Below are positions 16,650 through 23,554 of a stretch of 33,871 bases of DNA, piece after piece (position 1 is the stretch's first letter; each line of letters starts with the position of its first letter). The position numbers and the translations under genes were made by a program. The DNA is taken from assembly GCA_016764435.1 (NCBI GenBank), contig JAESRX010000014.1, positions 28,245 through 62,115 on the forward strand. The letters are read 5' to 3'. This DNA comes from Flavobacteriaceae bacterium. GTDB lineage: Bacteria; Bacteroidota; Bacteroidia; Flavobacteriales; Flavobacteriaceae. The notes beneath the pieces were generated by a model. The model did not search any database, was not told the origin of the DNA, and worked only from the letters and a program-made list of their open reading frames with translations.

Positions 16650-16661
16650 CATCCATGCAAA
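16646..16661. repeat. Palindrome spanning the smpB -7 box and start codon
   Basis: TTTGCAT (16646-16652) and ATGCAAA (16655-16661) form a 7-bp inverted pair with a 2-base centre. The left arm is the end of the -7 box and the right arm starts with the smpB ATG. It could be an operator or chance. Confidence 0.4.
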
Positions 16662-17116
16662 AAAAGATAAACATACAAAACAAAAAAGCACGTTTTGAAT
16701 ACGAATTTATAGATCGTTACACGGCTGGAATACAACTGACTGGTACGGAAATAAAATCGATTAGAGAGAGCAAAGCACGCATTACAGAAAGCTTCTGTGA
16801 ATTTAATGAACGTGGGGAGTTGTTTGTAGTGAATATGTTTATCGAAGAATATTTTTATGGGCATAGCTACAACCATAAGCCTAAGAGTGAACGTCGTCTA
16901 CTCTTGAATAAAAAAGAGCTTAAAAAGTTAGAAAAACAAGTAAAAAATGTTGGGCTAACAATCATCCCTCTAAAACTTTTTTTAACGGATAAAGGCTGGG
17001 CAAAACTAGACATTGCTCTTTGTAAAGGAAAAAAGAATTACGACAAACGCGAACATTTAAAAGACCAAGATAACAAACGTGATTTAGCACGTATTAAAAA
17101 ATCCTTCAATCACTAA
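16655..17116 (+). CDS. smpB: SsrA-binding protein SmpB
   Basis: SmpB carries tmRNA to stalled ribosomes for trans-translation, which frees the ribosome and tags the unfinished protein for breakdown. The 153 residues match the family: KKINIQNKKARFEYEFIDRYTAGIQLTGTEIKSIRE, then the central barrel with FCEFNERGELFVVNMFI, the YNHKPKSERRLLLNKKELKKL segment, and a basic C-terminal tail (KKNYDKREHLKDQDNKRDLARI) that enters the decoding site. The promoter box ends 5 bases before the ATG, implying a leaderless or nearly leaderless message. The stop codon overlaps the next ATG by one base, so smpB, the membrane protein gene and maf form a tight unit. The tmRNA gene itself is not in the window. Confidence 0.97.
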   Translation: MQKKINIQNKKARFEYEFIDRYTAGIQLTGTEIKSIRESKARITESFCEFNERGELFVVNMFIEEYFYGHSYNHKPKSERRLLLNKKELKKLEKQVKNVGLTIIPLKLFLTDKGWAKLDIALCKGKKNYDKREHLKDQDNKRDLARIKKSFNH

Positions 17117-17508
17117 TGACTCCTATATATATATTAGCCATCAGTTTACTGATTACCATCGCTTTTTTAATTTATTTGATAAAAAAACAATTAAAAATAA
17201 CCGAGGATTACAATCAAAACAAAACCAGTTTACCACTCGCCATTGGTACCAGACGTACACAACAATTAATGATGATTTTTGGTGGGATTTCTGTCCTACT
17301 TTCTATTGGTTTACTGACGGTAAATAGCTATTTTAATTCATCCTATAAGTTTTTCTCTTTTGCATTAATTAGCATACCACTACTGTATTTCAGCTTTAAA
17401 GTTAGAAAAAGTAGCAGTTTCAAACATTTTGCACATTTACAGCAACTTTTATATTTAGCAGGTGTCTGTGCGATAGGAGTTTGTTTTCAACTCCTAACCT
17501 CTTTATAA
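17116..17508 (+). CDS. Small membrane protein of unknown function between smpB and maf
   Basis: I do not recognise this 130-residue protein. It shows about four hydrophobic membrane segments: MTPIYILAISLLITIAFLIYL (2-21), QLMMIFGGISVLLSIGLLTV (about 50-69), FFSFALISIPLLYFSF (about 79-94) and LLYLAGVCAIGVCFQLL (about 111-127), with charged loops between them. No catalytic motif is apparent. Its ATG shares one base with the smpB stop (TAATG), and maf begins 2 bases after its own stop, so all three are almost surely co-transcribed, which supports it as a genuine gene. The overlap suggests translational coupling to smpB. Confidence 0.78.
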   Translation: MTPIYILAISLLITIAFLIYLIKKQLKITEDYNQNKTSLPLAIGTRRTQQLMMIFGGISVLLSIGLLTVNSYFNSSYKFFSFALISIPLLYFSFKVRKSSSFKHFAHLQQLLYLAGVCAIGVCFQLLTSL

Positions 17509-17509
17509 T

Positions 17510-18091
17510 ATGTTACACGAAAAATTAGCCTCAAAGAATATTATTTTAGCTTCTGCATCCCCGCGAAGACAACAATTTTTAAGGGATTTGGAGATGGATT
17601 TCACCATCCAGCTAAAACCCGTAGACGAAATTTACGATCCGGCATTAAAAGAAGCGGCAATTACTGATTTTTTAGCCCAATTAAAAGCAACGCCTTTCCA
17701 AGGAACCTTAAAGGATGCAGATATTTTAGTGACATCAGACACCATTGTCTGGGCCAATAATGTTGCATTAGGAAAACCAACCGATGCTCAAAATGCCTAC
17801 GACATTATTAAATCGTTGTCTGGAAAAACACACAGCGTCATCAGTTCTGTCTGTTTAACGTCCACAAAAAAACAACATGTTTTTAATGATGTTACACTGG
17901 TTAGTATTAAAGAATTGAGTGACGAAGAAATTAATTATTACATCCAAAATTTCAACCCTTACGATAAAGCAGGCGCCTATGGAATCCAAGAGTGGTTTGG
18001 ATATATTGCTGTAGAGAAAATAGAAGGTAGCTTTTTTAATGTCATGGGCTTCCCTATTCATAAATTCTACAAAGAAATTCTTGAATTTTAA
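17510..18091 (+). CDS. maf: Maf-like nucleotide pyrophosphatase
   Basis: Maf family proteins hydrolyse non-canonical or excess nucleoside triphosphates (dTTP, UTP or modified bases) to the monophosphate and pyrophosphate. The 193 residues show the family motifs in order: LASASPRRQQFL (13-24), VDEIYDP, the catalytic-acid segment VTSDTIVW with D77, ALGKP, and YDKAGAYGIQEW near residue 150, followed by EGSFFNVMGFP. The dTTP/UTP-specific subgroup is favoured by the AGAYGIQ and GSFxNVMG segments, but substrate choice is not certain. It is the last gene of the smpB unit, starting 2 bases after the membrane protein gene. Confidence 0.92.
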   Translation: MLHEKLASKNIILASASPRRQQFLRDLEMDFTIQLKPVDEIYDPALKEAAITDFLAQLKATPFQGTLKDADILVTSDTIVWANNVALGKPTDAQNAYDIIKSLSGKTHSVISSVCLTSTKKQHVFNDVTLVSIKELSDEEINYYIQNFNPYDKAGAYGIQEWFGYIAVEKIEGSFFNVMGFPIHKFYKEILEF

Positions 18092-18112
18092 CGATTAAAA
18101 TTTAATATTTCT

Positions 18113-18120
18113 TATTTTTG
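18113..18120 (+). promoter_or_regulatory. Transketolase C-subunit promoter -7 box (TATTTTTG)
   Basis: TATTTTTG matches TAnnTTTG, 22 bases after the maf stop. With the start at 18228 this predicts a leader of about 100 bases, long for this window; it contains a small CTCT/AGAG hairpin and an ACATCT/AGATGT pair. Confidence 0.45.
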
Positions 18121-18227
18121 GCGCGTCTTAACAACACATTAACACAAAACATCTCTAAAAAGAGTAGATTTACCTAATCACCTTAGTAGATGTGGCGGAA
18201 CTAAACAGAAGGAATAACAAATATCTC

Positions 18228-19181
18228 ATGAAAAAATACACGTTTACAGAAAAAAAAGATACCCGTTCAGGATTTGGAGCTGGTTTAGCTGAATTAGGAA
18301 GAACGAACGATAAAGTAGTTGCCCTATGTGCCGATTTAATCGGATCACTAAAAATGGATAAATTTATCGAGGAGAACCCAGAACGATTTTTTCAAATTGG
18401 TATTGCAGAAGCAAACATGATGGGAATTGCTGCTGGATTAGCTATTGGAGGAAAAATTCCTTTTACAGGAACCTTCGCTAACTTCTCTACGGCTAGAGTT
18501 TACGATCAAATTAGACAATCTATTGCCTATTCTGATAAAAACGTAAAGATCTGTGCTTCACATGCTGGATTAACCTTAGGAGAAGACGGAGCAACACATC
18601 AAACTTTAGAAGATATTGGATTGATGAAAATGCTACCTGGAATGACTGTAATTAACACCTGTGATTACAACCAAACCAAAGCTGCTACGATAGCTATTGC
18701 AGCATATAAAGGCCCTGTATACTTACGTTTTGGACGTCCTGCAGTTCCTGTATTTATGCCTGAAGATCAAAAATTTGAGATCGGAAAAGCAGTACAATTA
18801 ACGGAAGGAACGGATGTAACCATCATCGCAACAGGTCACTTAGTATGGGAAGCTTTACAAGCATCTGAACAACTAGAAGCTAAAGGAATTAGCGCAGAAG
18901 TTATAAACATCCATACAATCAAACCATTAGACGAAGCAGCTATTATAAAATCTGTTACTAAAACAGGGTGTGTAGTTACCTGTGAAGAGCACAATATGCT
19001 TGGTGGATTGGGAGAAAGCGTTGCACGTACATTGGCTACTAACTTTGCCGCTCCACAAGAATTTGTAGCTGTTAAAGATTCATTTGGTGAGTCTGGAACA
19101 CCTGCTCAATTAATGGAAAAATACGAATTAAACGATATCGCTATCGTGAAAGCCGTAGAAAAAGTAATCAAAAGAAAATAA
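18228..19181 (+). CDS. Transketolase, C-terminal subunit
   Basis: This is the second half of the split transketolase: the pyrimidine-binding domain plus the C-terminal transketolase domain, 317 residues. The catalytic glutamate that activates thiamine diphosphate is E61 in FFQIGIAEANMMGIAAG. Other landmarks are CADLIGSLKMDKF, KICASHAGLTLGEDGATHQTLED, PVYLRFGR, and the C-terminal INIHTIKPLD and VTCEEHNMLGGLGE segments. It must pair with the N-terminal subunit encoded at 4.75-5.6 kb on the minus strand. The frame opens at a GTG at 18192, but the ATG at 18228 (MKKYTFTEKKDTRSGFGAG) matches the family N-terminus. A beta-barrel gene follows after 49 bases without an obvious promoter. The pattern excludes E1-beta dehydrogenase subunits as a first choice. 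Confidence 0.93.
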   Translation: MKKYTFTEKKDTRSGFGAGLAELGRTNDKVVALCADLIGSLKMDKFIEENPERFFQIGIAEANMMGIAAGLAIGGKIPFTGTFANFSTARVYDQIRQSIAYSDKNVKICASHAGLTLGEDGATHQTLEDIGLMKMLPGMTVINTCDYNQTKAATIAIAAYKGPVYLRFGRPAVPVFMPEDQKFEIGKAVQLTEGTDVTIIATGHLVWEALQASEQLEAKGISAEVINIHTIKPLDEAAIIKSVTKTGCVVTCEEHNMLGGLGESVARTLATNFAAPQEFVAVKDSFGESGTPAQLMEKYELNDIAIVKAVEKVIKRK

Positions 19182-19230
19182 GTCTCGCTTTTAAACGTTT
19201 GACTTAAACAAGTAAACAAAAATAGTTACA

Positions 19231-19836
19231 ATGAAAAAAGTAAGCATCCTAATTGCCTTATTTATAGGAATTATCAGCCTTAGTGCTCAAGTAAAATTTG
19301 GAGCAAAAGCCGGAGTTAATTATAATAATTTTGGAGACGTAAAAGACGTTGCTACAAATATTGTAAAAACAGAAGCTGACGGAAAATCTGGATACCATGT
19401 AGGTATTTGGGTAAAAGCCGATTTACCTGCAGTAGGTATTTATGTAAGACCCGAATTTGTATATACTCAGTTAAAAGCTAGTTACGGAAACGAATCTTTA
19501 GAAATCAATAAAATTGATGTTCCCGTATTAATTGGAGCGAAGTTAATTGGCCCAGTTCATGCATTTGCAGGACCTGCTTTTCAATTTGTATTGGATTCAG
19601 ACTATAGTTTAGAGAACGTAAAAGGGATTAAAACCGACGATTTCTCTGTAGGAATACAACTAGGTATAGGTGTTGAACTTGGGAAATTAGGAATTGATGT
19701 TCGTTGGGAACGTGGTTTGTCAAAAAGCGAAACCACGTATTCTAAACGTATTGCCGGTGAAGGTAGTGCCTTAGATTCTTTCGAAATAGACACAAGACCT
19801 AACCAAATTATATTTGGATTGTCTTACGAGTTTTAA
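19231..19836 (+). CDS. Outer membrane beta-barrel protein
   Basis: The 201-residue product has a signal peptide (MKKVSILIALFIGIISLSAQ, cut after about 20) followed by alternating hydrophobic strands typical of the porin-like, OmpA-type small barrels common in Bacteroidota: VKFGAKAGVNYNNFG at the mature N-terminus, then VGIYVRPEFVYTQLKA, INKIDVPVLIGAKLIGPVHAFAGPAFQF and the terminal QIIFGLSYEF ending in phenylalanine for outer membrane insertion. It has no assigned substrate. It lies 49 bases after the transketolase C-subunit and ends at a strong terminator, so it may be read from the same transcript. Confidence 0.85.
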   Translation: MKKVSILIALFIGIISLSAQVKFGAKAGVNYNNFGDVKDVATNIVKTEADGKSGYHVGIWVKADLPAVGIYVRPEFVYTQLKASYGNESLEINKIDVPVLIGAKLIGPVHAFAGPAFQFVLDSDYSLENVKGIKTDDFSVGIQLGIGVELGKLGIDVRWERGLSKSETTYSKRIAGEGSALDSFEIDTRPNQIIFGLSYEF

Positions 19837-19857
19837 AACTCTTTTTATATAAAATAT

Positions 19858-19888
19858 AAAACCGACTCCTAGGAGTCGGTTTTTTTTG
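19858..19888 (+). terminator. Terminator of the transketolase C-subunit / barrel unit
   Basis: A perfect 26-base palindrome (19858-19883, core ACCGACTCCT/AGGAGTCGGT) runs into a T-tract on the plus strand. It lies 21 bases after the barrel stop codon. Confidence 0.9.
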
Positions 19889-20434
19889 TGATAAATTTAC
19901 GGGAATGACTACAGTCACAGTAACGATAGACACGCTAACCTATATATGTATCATTCCTTCGCAACTCGTGTACGCTGATTTCCTGCATTCACAAGGAGGA
20001 CAATAGCCGTAGATAAGCACATATACGCAACTCTTTATACTCTTTCGAAACACAGAGACCCATCATTTACGCGAAGACGGAAATCAAACATCAGAAAAGG
20101 GAATAGCGACACTCAAAAAATATGTTTAGAAAGTAGTTTCTTATGGTCTCAATTACTTTAAAATTCATTCCTACGCTACTCCCCTGACAAAACCCCATCC
20201 TATCTATTGATATTTCTTTCAACTGGCTAATAATAATAATAAATGATTAAAATTACGTGGTTATCACTATTGTTTTTAATTTTCATAAAACTCCCCCTAC
20301 CATGAACGCTAAGAATCCATCATAATTTATTCGTGCTTTTGAATAAAAACGTTCCTCTAGAGAAGAATACTCGTTGTGGAGAAACATTCAGACATGTATC
20401 ACGAATTAAGCAACATACTGTAAATAATAAGCAT

Positions 20435-20467
20435 AAAAAAACCACCTATTAAAAAATAGATGGTTTT
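20435..20467 (-). terminator. Terminator of the band-7 protein gene
   Basis: On the minus strand a 10-bp stem with one G-T pair (plus 20441-20450 with 20455-20464, loop AAAA) is followed by a T-run (plus-strand A at 20435-20440). It lies about 40 bases after the stop codon. Confidence 0.8.
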
Positions 20468-20504
20468 AAAATATAATACGGCTTTTTAAATAGCCCTAAA
20501 CTTT

Positions 20505-21338
20505 TTAGTTATTTCCTAATATAATAGGCAATCCGTCTTCTCCACCTCCGATAACGATCACCTTAGTATTTGGTGATTTTGCCATCTCTAAAGTAGCCTC
20601 AATACCCTTGTCTTTCAAGATTTTATCAGTCAAAGAAGCACTTAAAATCCTATTTGCATCTGCCTTTCCTCTTGCTTCAATACGTTGACGTTCTGCCTCT
20701 TTTTCAGCTTTCACCAAGCGAAATTCATATTCCAATGATTCTTGCTCTTGTTTTAATTTACGCTCAATAGCTCCTTTAATACTAGGAGGTAATGTTACAT
20801 CACGTACTAACACTGCATTGATTTGAACATGTTGTCTTCCTGCGGCTTTTAATACTTCTGCAAAAATTTCTTGCTGAATCACATCTCTTTTAGAAGAATA
20901 CAATTGCTCTGGAGTATAGCGTCCTACAATACTACGTGCTGCTGAACGAACTTCTGGAACAATCACTACATCTAAATAGTTCTCCCCTTTGGTCTTATGT
21001 AAAAGACCTATTTCATCAAATTTTGGTTGGTATAAAATAGACACATCTAATTTAATTTCCAATCCATTCGAAGACAATACTTCCATATCACGAATAAATT
21101 CGTTTTGCTGTCTTACATTGTAAATATCTACTTTATTCCAAGGTGCTACTATATGAAAACCTTCTTGTAAAGCTGGTTCATCAGTTACTACACCTCCATC
21201 AAAACGTTTCCATAATACTCCTGCTTCTCCTCTATCTACCGTTACAAATGCGTTAGATAATAAAATAAACCCAAAAATAATTATAAATAAGAAAGGGAAT
21301 AATGCTTTTGGTAATTGTAATTGACCGTTGTTGCTCAT
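20505..21338 (-). CDS. SPFH/band-7 (prohibitin-like) membrane protein
   Basis: The 277-residue protein is a prohibitin-like member of the SPFH family, which assemble into membrane-bound rings that organise membrane regions and modulate proteases such as FtsH. One N-terminal membrane segment is present (LFPFLFIIIFGFILLSNAFV, about 13-32), followed by the band-7 domain (TVDRGEAGVLWKRFDGGV... through VRDVTLPPSIKGAIERK), then a Glu/Lys/Arg-rich coiled coil (KLKQEQESLEYEFRLVKAEKEAERQRIEARGKADAN) and a short glycine-containing tail. This matches the prohibitin layout better than flotillin or HflK/HflC. Most of the protein would lie on the periplasmic or cytoplasmic face, undetermined here. No partner protease gene is adjacent. 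A terminator follows. Confidence 0.88.
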   Translation of the reverse strand: MSNNGQLQLPKALFPFLFIIIFGFILLSNAFVTVDRGEAGVLWKRFDGGVVTDEPALQEGFHIVAPWNKVDIYNVRQQNEFIRDMEVLSSNGLEIKLDVSILYQPKFDEIGLLHKTKGENYLDVVIVPEVRSAARSIVGRYTPEQLYSSKRDVIQQEIFAEVLKAAGRQHVQINAVLVRDVTLPPSIKGAIERKLKQEQESLEYEFRLVKAEKEAERQRIEARGKADANRILSASLTDKILKDKGIEATLEMAKSPNTKVIVIGGGEDGLPIILGNN

Positions 21339-21653
21339 AGTTTAAAAATTGATTAATACTTGGATAAAAATACAACTTAAAAGCTTGCCCACCTTGTAAA
21401 ATCGCATTAAAGTACCTGAATTCAATGGAGCCACTTACATTTTCATAAAGCCCTCTCAACAGTGAAATACGCTGTCAACTTTAGCCTTCAAAAAGAGCGA
21501 TTACTAATAACTCGTAAAACCAATCACTAGAGAGAAGACCGAAACTAAAGAATGCTTTTACAACCTTGAAAATCACGATTGAATGCACCCAAAGAGAACA
21601 CACACGCAATACCTCACTTTTTTCACACCATATATGACGGATAAATAGTCCCA
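21339..21653. other. Intergenic region, band-7 gene to MtfA-like gene
   Basis: The 315-base gap contains a near-match to the -7 box (minus-strand TATTTTTA) upstream of the band-7 gene. A 7-bp hairpin (21643-21649 with 21653-21659) overlaps the stop of the MtfA-like gene but has no T-tract. Nothing else is seen. Confidence 0.5.
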
Positions 21654-22316
21654 CTATTTTAAAATAGGGTCTGACGTATTCCTAGGGTCTTGTTTTAATA
21701 AATGGGCCATACTCCAATACAAATTAGGCTCCTTACGTTCAAAATACACAGGTTTTTCGAAGAAGGTTTCTAATGACACCGAAAACAGCTCTATACTATT
21801 AGTCCCTGCATAATCTCTTAATACTTTAAGCTCTCTTAATTGCACCCTTTTAAGTGCGTCTACGGCCTCCTTTTTCCAAACCTCAAAATCTCTTCCTTTA
21901 AATATCTTAAATAAAAATGATCTTGTTGCATTTTCAAAAAATATACAATGTCCAAATTCATGAATCGCCAAATTCATCGCATCATCTGGAATATCAAATC
22001 CCCTTTCTATTGCTGGCCAGGACATATTTACTTTTTTTGTATACAGATTGACATCGCCATCAAAAATAGCTTTATTGTTTAGATACGAATATGATCGTGG
22101 TGTAACAAATATGCTGTTAAACGTACGAAGGGTCATCATATTTAAGCCAAATGTGATTTGCACAAAAGCACTAGAAATCAATATTTTCATATTGTTTTTC
22201 AATAAAAACCCTACTTCTGAATTAAACCCTGTCGTTCTTAAAAAAAGAAGCGTCCGAATTCTGAAAATCCCCCTATTGTTCTCGGAGAGGTTTTTATAAT
22301 AAGTATTGGTTGCCAT
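21654..22316 (-). CDS. MtfA-like zinc-dependent peptidase (M90)
   Basis: This 220-residue protein resembles MtfA, a zinc metallopeptidase that in enterobacteria binds the Mlc repressor and affects glucose transport. The zinc motif HEFGH is at residues 119-123 (IHEFGHCIFFEN), and the segment ELFSVSLETFFEKP further on provides the usual third-ligand region. The N-terminal YYKNLSENNRGIFRIRTLLFL matches the start of the MtfA domain. The frame is open to a TTG at 22388, but the ATG at 22316 is the first sensible start. Members in Bacteroidota often have a preceding membrane segment, which is not visible here. Its role in this organism is unknown. It stands alone with long gaps on either side. Family call is good, function is inferred. 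Confidence 0.8.
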   Translation of the reverse strand: MATNTYYKNLSENNRGIFRIRTLLFLRTTGFNSEVGFLLKNNMKILISSAFVQITFGLNMMTLRTFNSIFVTPRSYSYLNNKAIFDGDVNLYTKKVNMSWPAIERGFDIPDDAMNLAIHEFGHCIFFENATRSFLFKIFKGRDFEVWKKEAVDALKRVQLRELKVLRDYAGTNSIELFSVSLETFFEKPVYFERKEPNLYWSMAHLLKQDPRNTSDPILK

Positions 22317-22515
22317 TAACACATAATGACATTCATTTTTTTCCTTTTGACTAAAAAAGACCGCAATAAATTTATATTTTAAATGCAATATTTGTGTGTT
22401 TTAAAAGGTTTCTAACTAGGGACAACTGTTCTGTTCCCCTTTCCAGACTTCAAATATATCATCCTTAGATTAAGCGAAACAATTATTTATAAATTGTCAA
22501 TTTTAACCATTCTAT

Positions 22516-22884
22516 TTACCGCTCTTCTTCGTCTAACATCTCTAAATAGAGGTCCTCAACATGCTCGCGAGCCCAAGCAGTCCTTCTTAAAAAACCAAGG
22601 CTTGATTTCATTGTAGGATTGTACATAAAACAACGAATATTTACACGATCTCCCAAATATTCCCATCCATAAAATGCCACTAGGCGTTCTAAAACCTGTA
22701 CCAATTTCACCCCATGAAACGGATTGTCTAGTTGTTCTTGTGTTGCTTGTCTCTTAACTCGTTTACTTGGTTTAAGTTCTTCTGACTTTTCATTCGTTTC
22801 AGTGTTCAACGTTGCATCCGAAACCTTCTCTGATTCTTGCTGTTTGTCTACCTGTTCTTTCTTTTGATTGCTATTTACATCCAT
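22516..22884 (-). CDS. VF530-family (DUF2132) DNA-binding-like protein
   Basis: The C-terminal 70 residues match the small VF530/DUF2132 domain: NPFHGVKLVQVLERLVAFYGWEYLGDRVNIRCFMYNPTMKSSLGFLRRTAWAREHVEDLYLEML contains the family pattern NPLHGxxLexil, GWeeLG, IrCF, NPsxkSSLkFLRkTpWAR. Its Vibrio relative was solved as a small alpha-helical protein suggested to bind DNA. Here the domain is preceded by a 50-residue low-complexity tail rich in Glu, Lys, Gln and Asn, unlike the short classic form. The start is taken at the ATG 22884 (MDVNSNQKKEQ) because the upstream extension begins at TTG. The total is 122 residues, role unknown. It is isolated by long gaps. Confidence 0.78.
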   Translation of the reverse strand: MDVNSNQKKEQVDKQQESEKVSDATLNTETNEKSEELKPSKRVKRQATQEQLDNPFHGVKLVQVLERLVAFYGWEYLGDRVNIRCFMYNPTMKSSLGFLRRTAWAREHVEDLYLEMLDEEER

Positions 22885-22962
22885 TATGGGGCTATTATTT
22901 ATGACGACTCTTAGTTGCTTTTTTATATACAATAAGCATGTTCGTGAATTGCCGTTGATCAA

Positions 22963-23554
22963 TTATTTTATACTTATTAAACGTTTAAAACTTGACGTGA
23001 ATTCCTGCTTTTAACCCTTTTCAATACAAACGATGTCAAAGGTAGTTTTTACTTAATGAATATCCAAAAAACTTAAATACCGAACACTTTAAATTGACTT
23101 TTACACGAAATACCTAATTATCGAAATATTTCACCTTAAGAACAAACGCTTAAAATTAAAACGCTTGTCACACGGTATTGCACTATATATCTGAAGTAAT
23201 TTAAGAATGCTGTTTTTATGCATTCTAAATACACACAAAAACAGGACTTCATGTGAATGTTACGAGATGCAATCTCACCGTAGCGATGTTAGACACTCTT
23301 GTCGGAGCTCAGGTACTGTGTTTTTTATGAGCCTGTATTTCTGAATGGTTTACTCATTGACGCTACACGATAAAATCAGGCGGTAGCTGAGGAATTACGG
23401 GTGTATCTCTATTACAACAGTCCTACAAATGTTTAATTATTTTTAATACCTCAAGGCTGTACAAACTACATACATCATCTTCAAATACACGAAATAAACA
23501 CTAAAAACAGCTAACTATAAGCACTTTAACCCACTCTTAATAAGGAAAAAAAAG
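22963..23554. other. Intergenic region, VF530 gene to VWA gene
   Basis: This 592-base gap (about 670 counted from the VF530 ATG) has no supportable gene. A 7-bp hairpin (23204-23210 with 23220-23226) is seen. The stretch 23240-23420 looks somewhat richer in G+C than the flanks and could hold an unannotated small RNA or a decayed gene, but I see no motif that shows this. Confidence 0.4.

Larger units (their letters stand above)
19837..20504. other. Intergenic region, barrel gene to band-7 gene
   Basis: This 668-base gap lies between converging genes and contains a terminator at each end (19858-19888 and 20435-20467). In the middle I see only short unsupported frames and a small (AAT)n run near 20226-20243. 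No gene or RNA is supported. Confidence 0.6.

Noticed and set aside
20226..20243. Short AAT-type tandem repeat
   Set aside because: It is a small low-complexity run in AT-rich spacer DNA with no sign of function.
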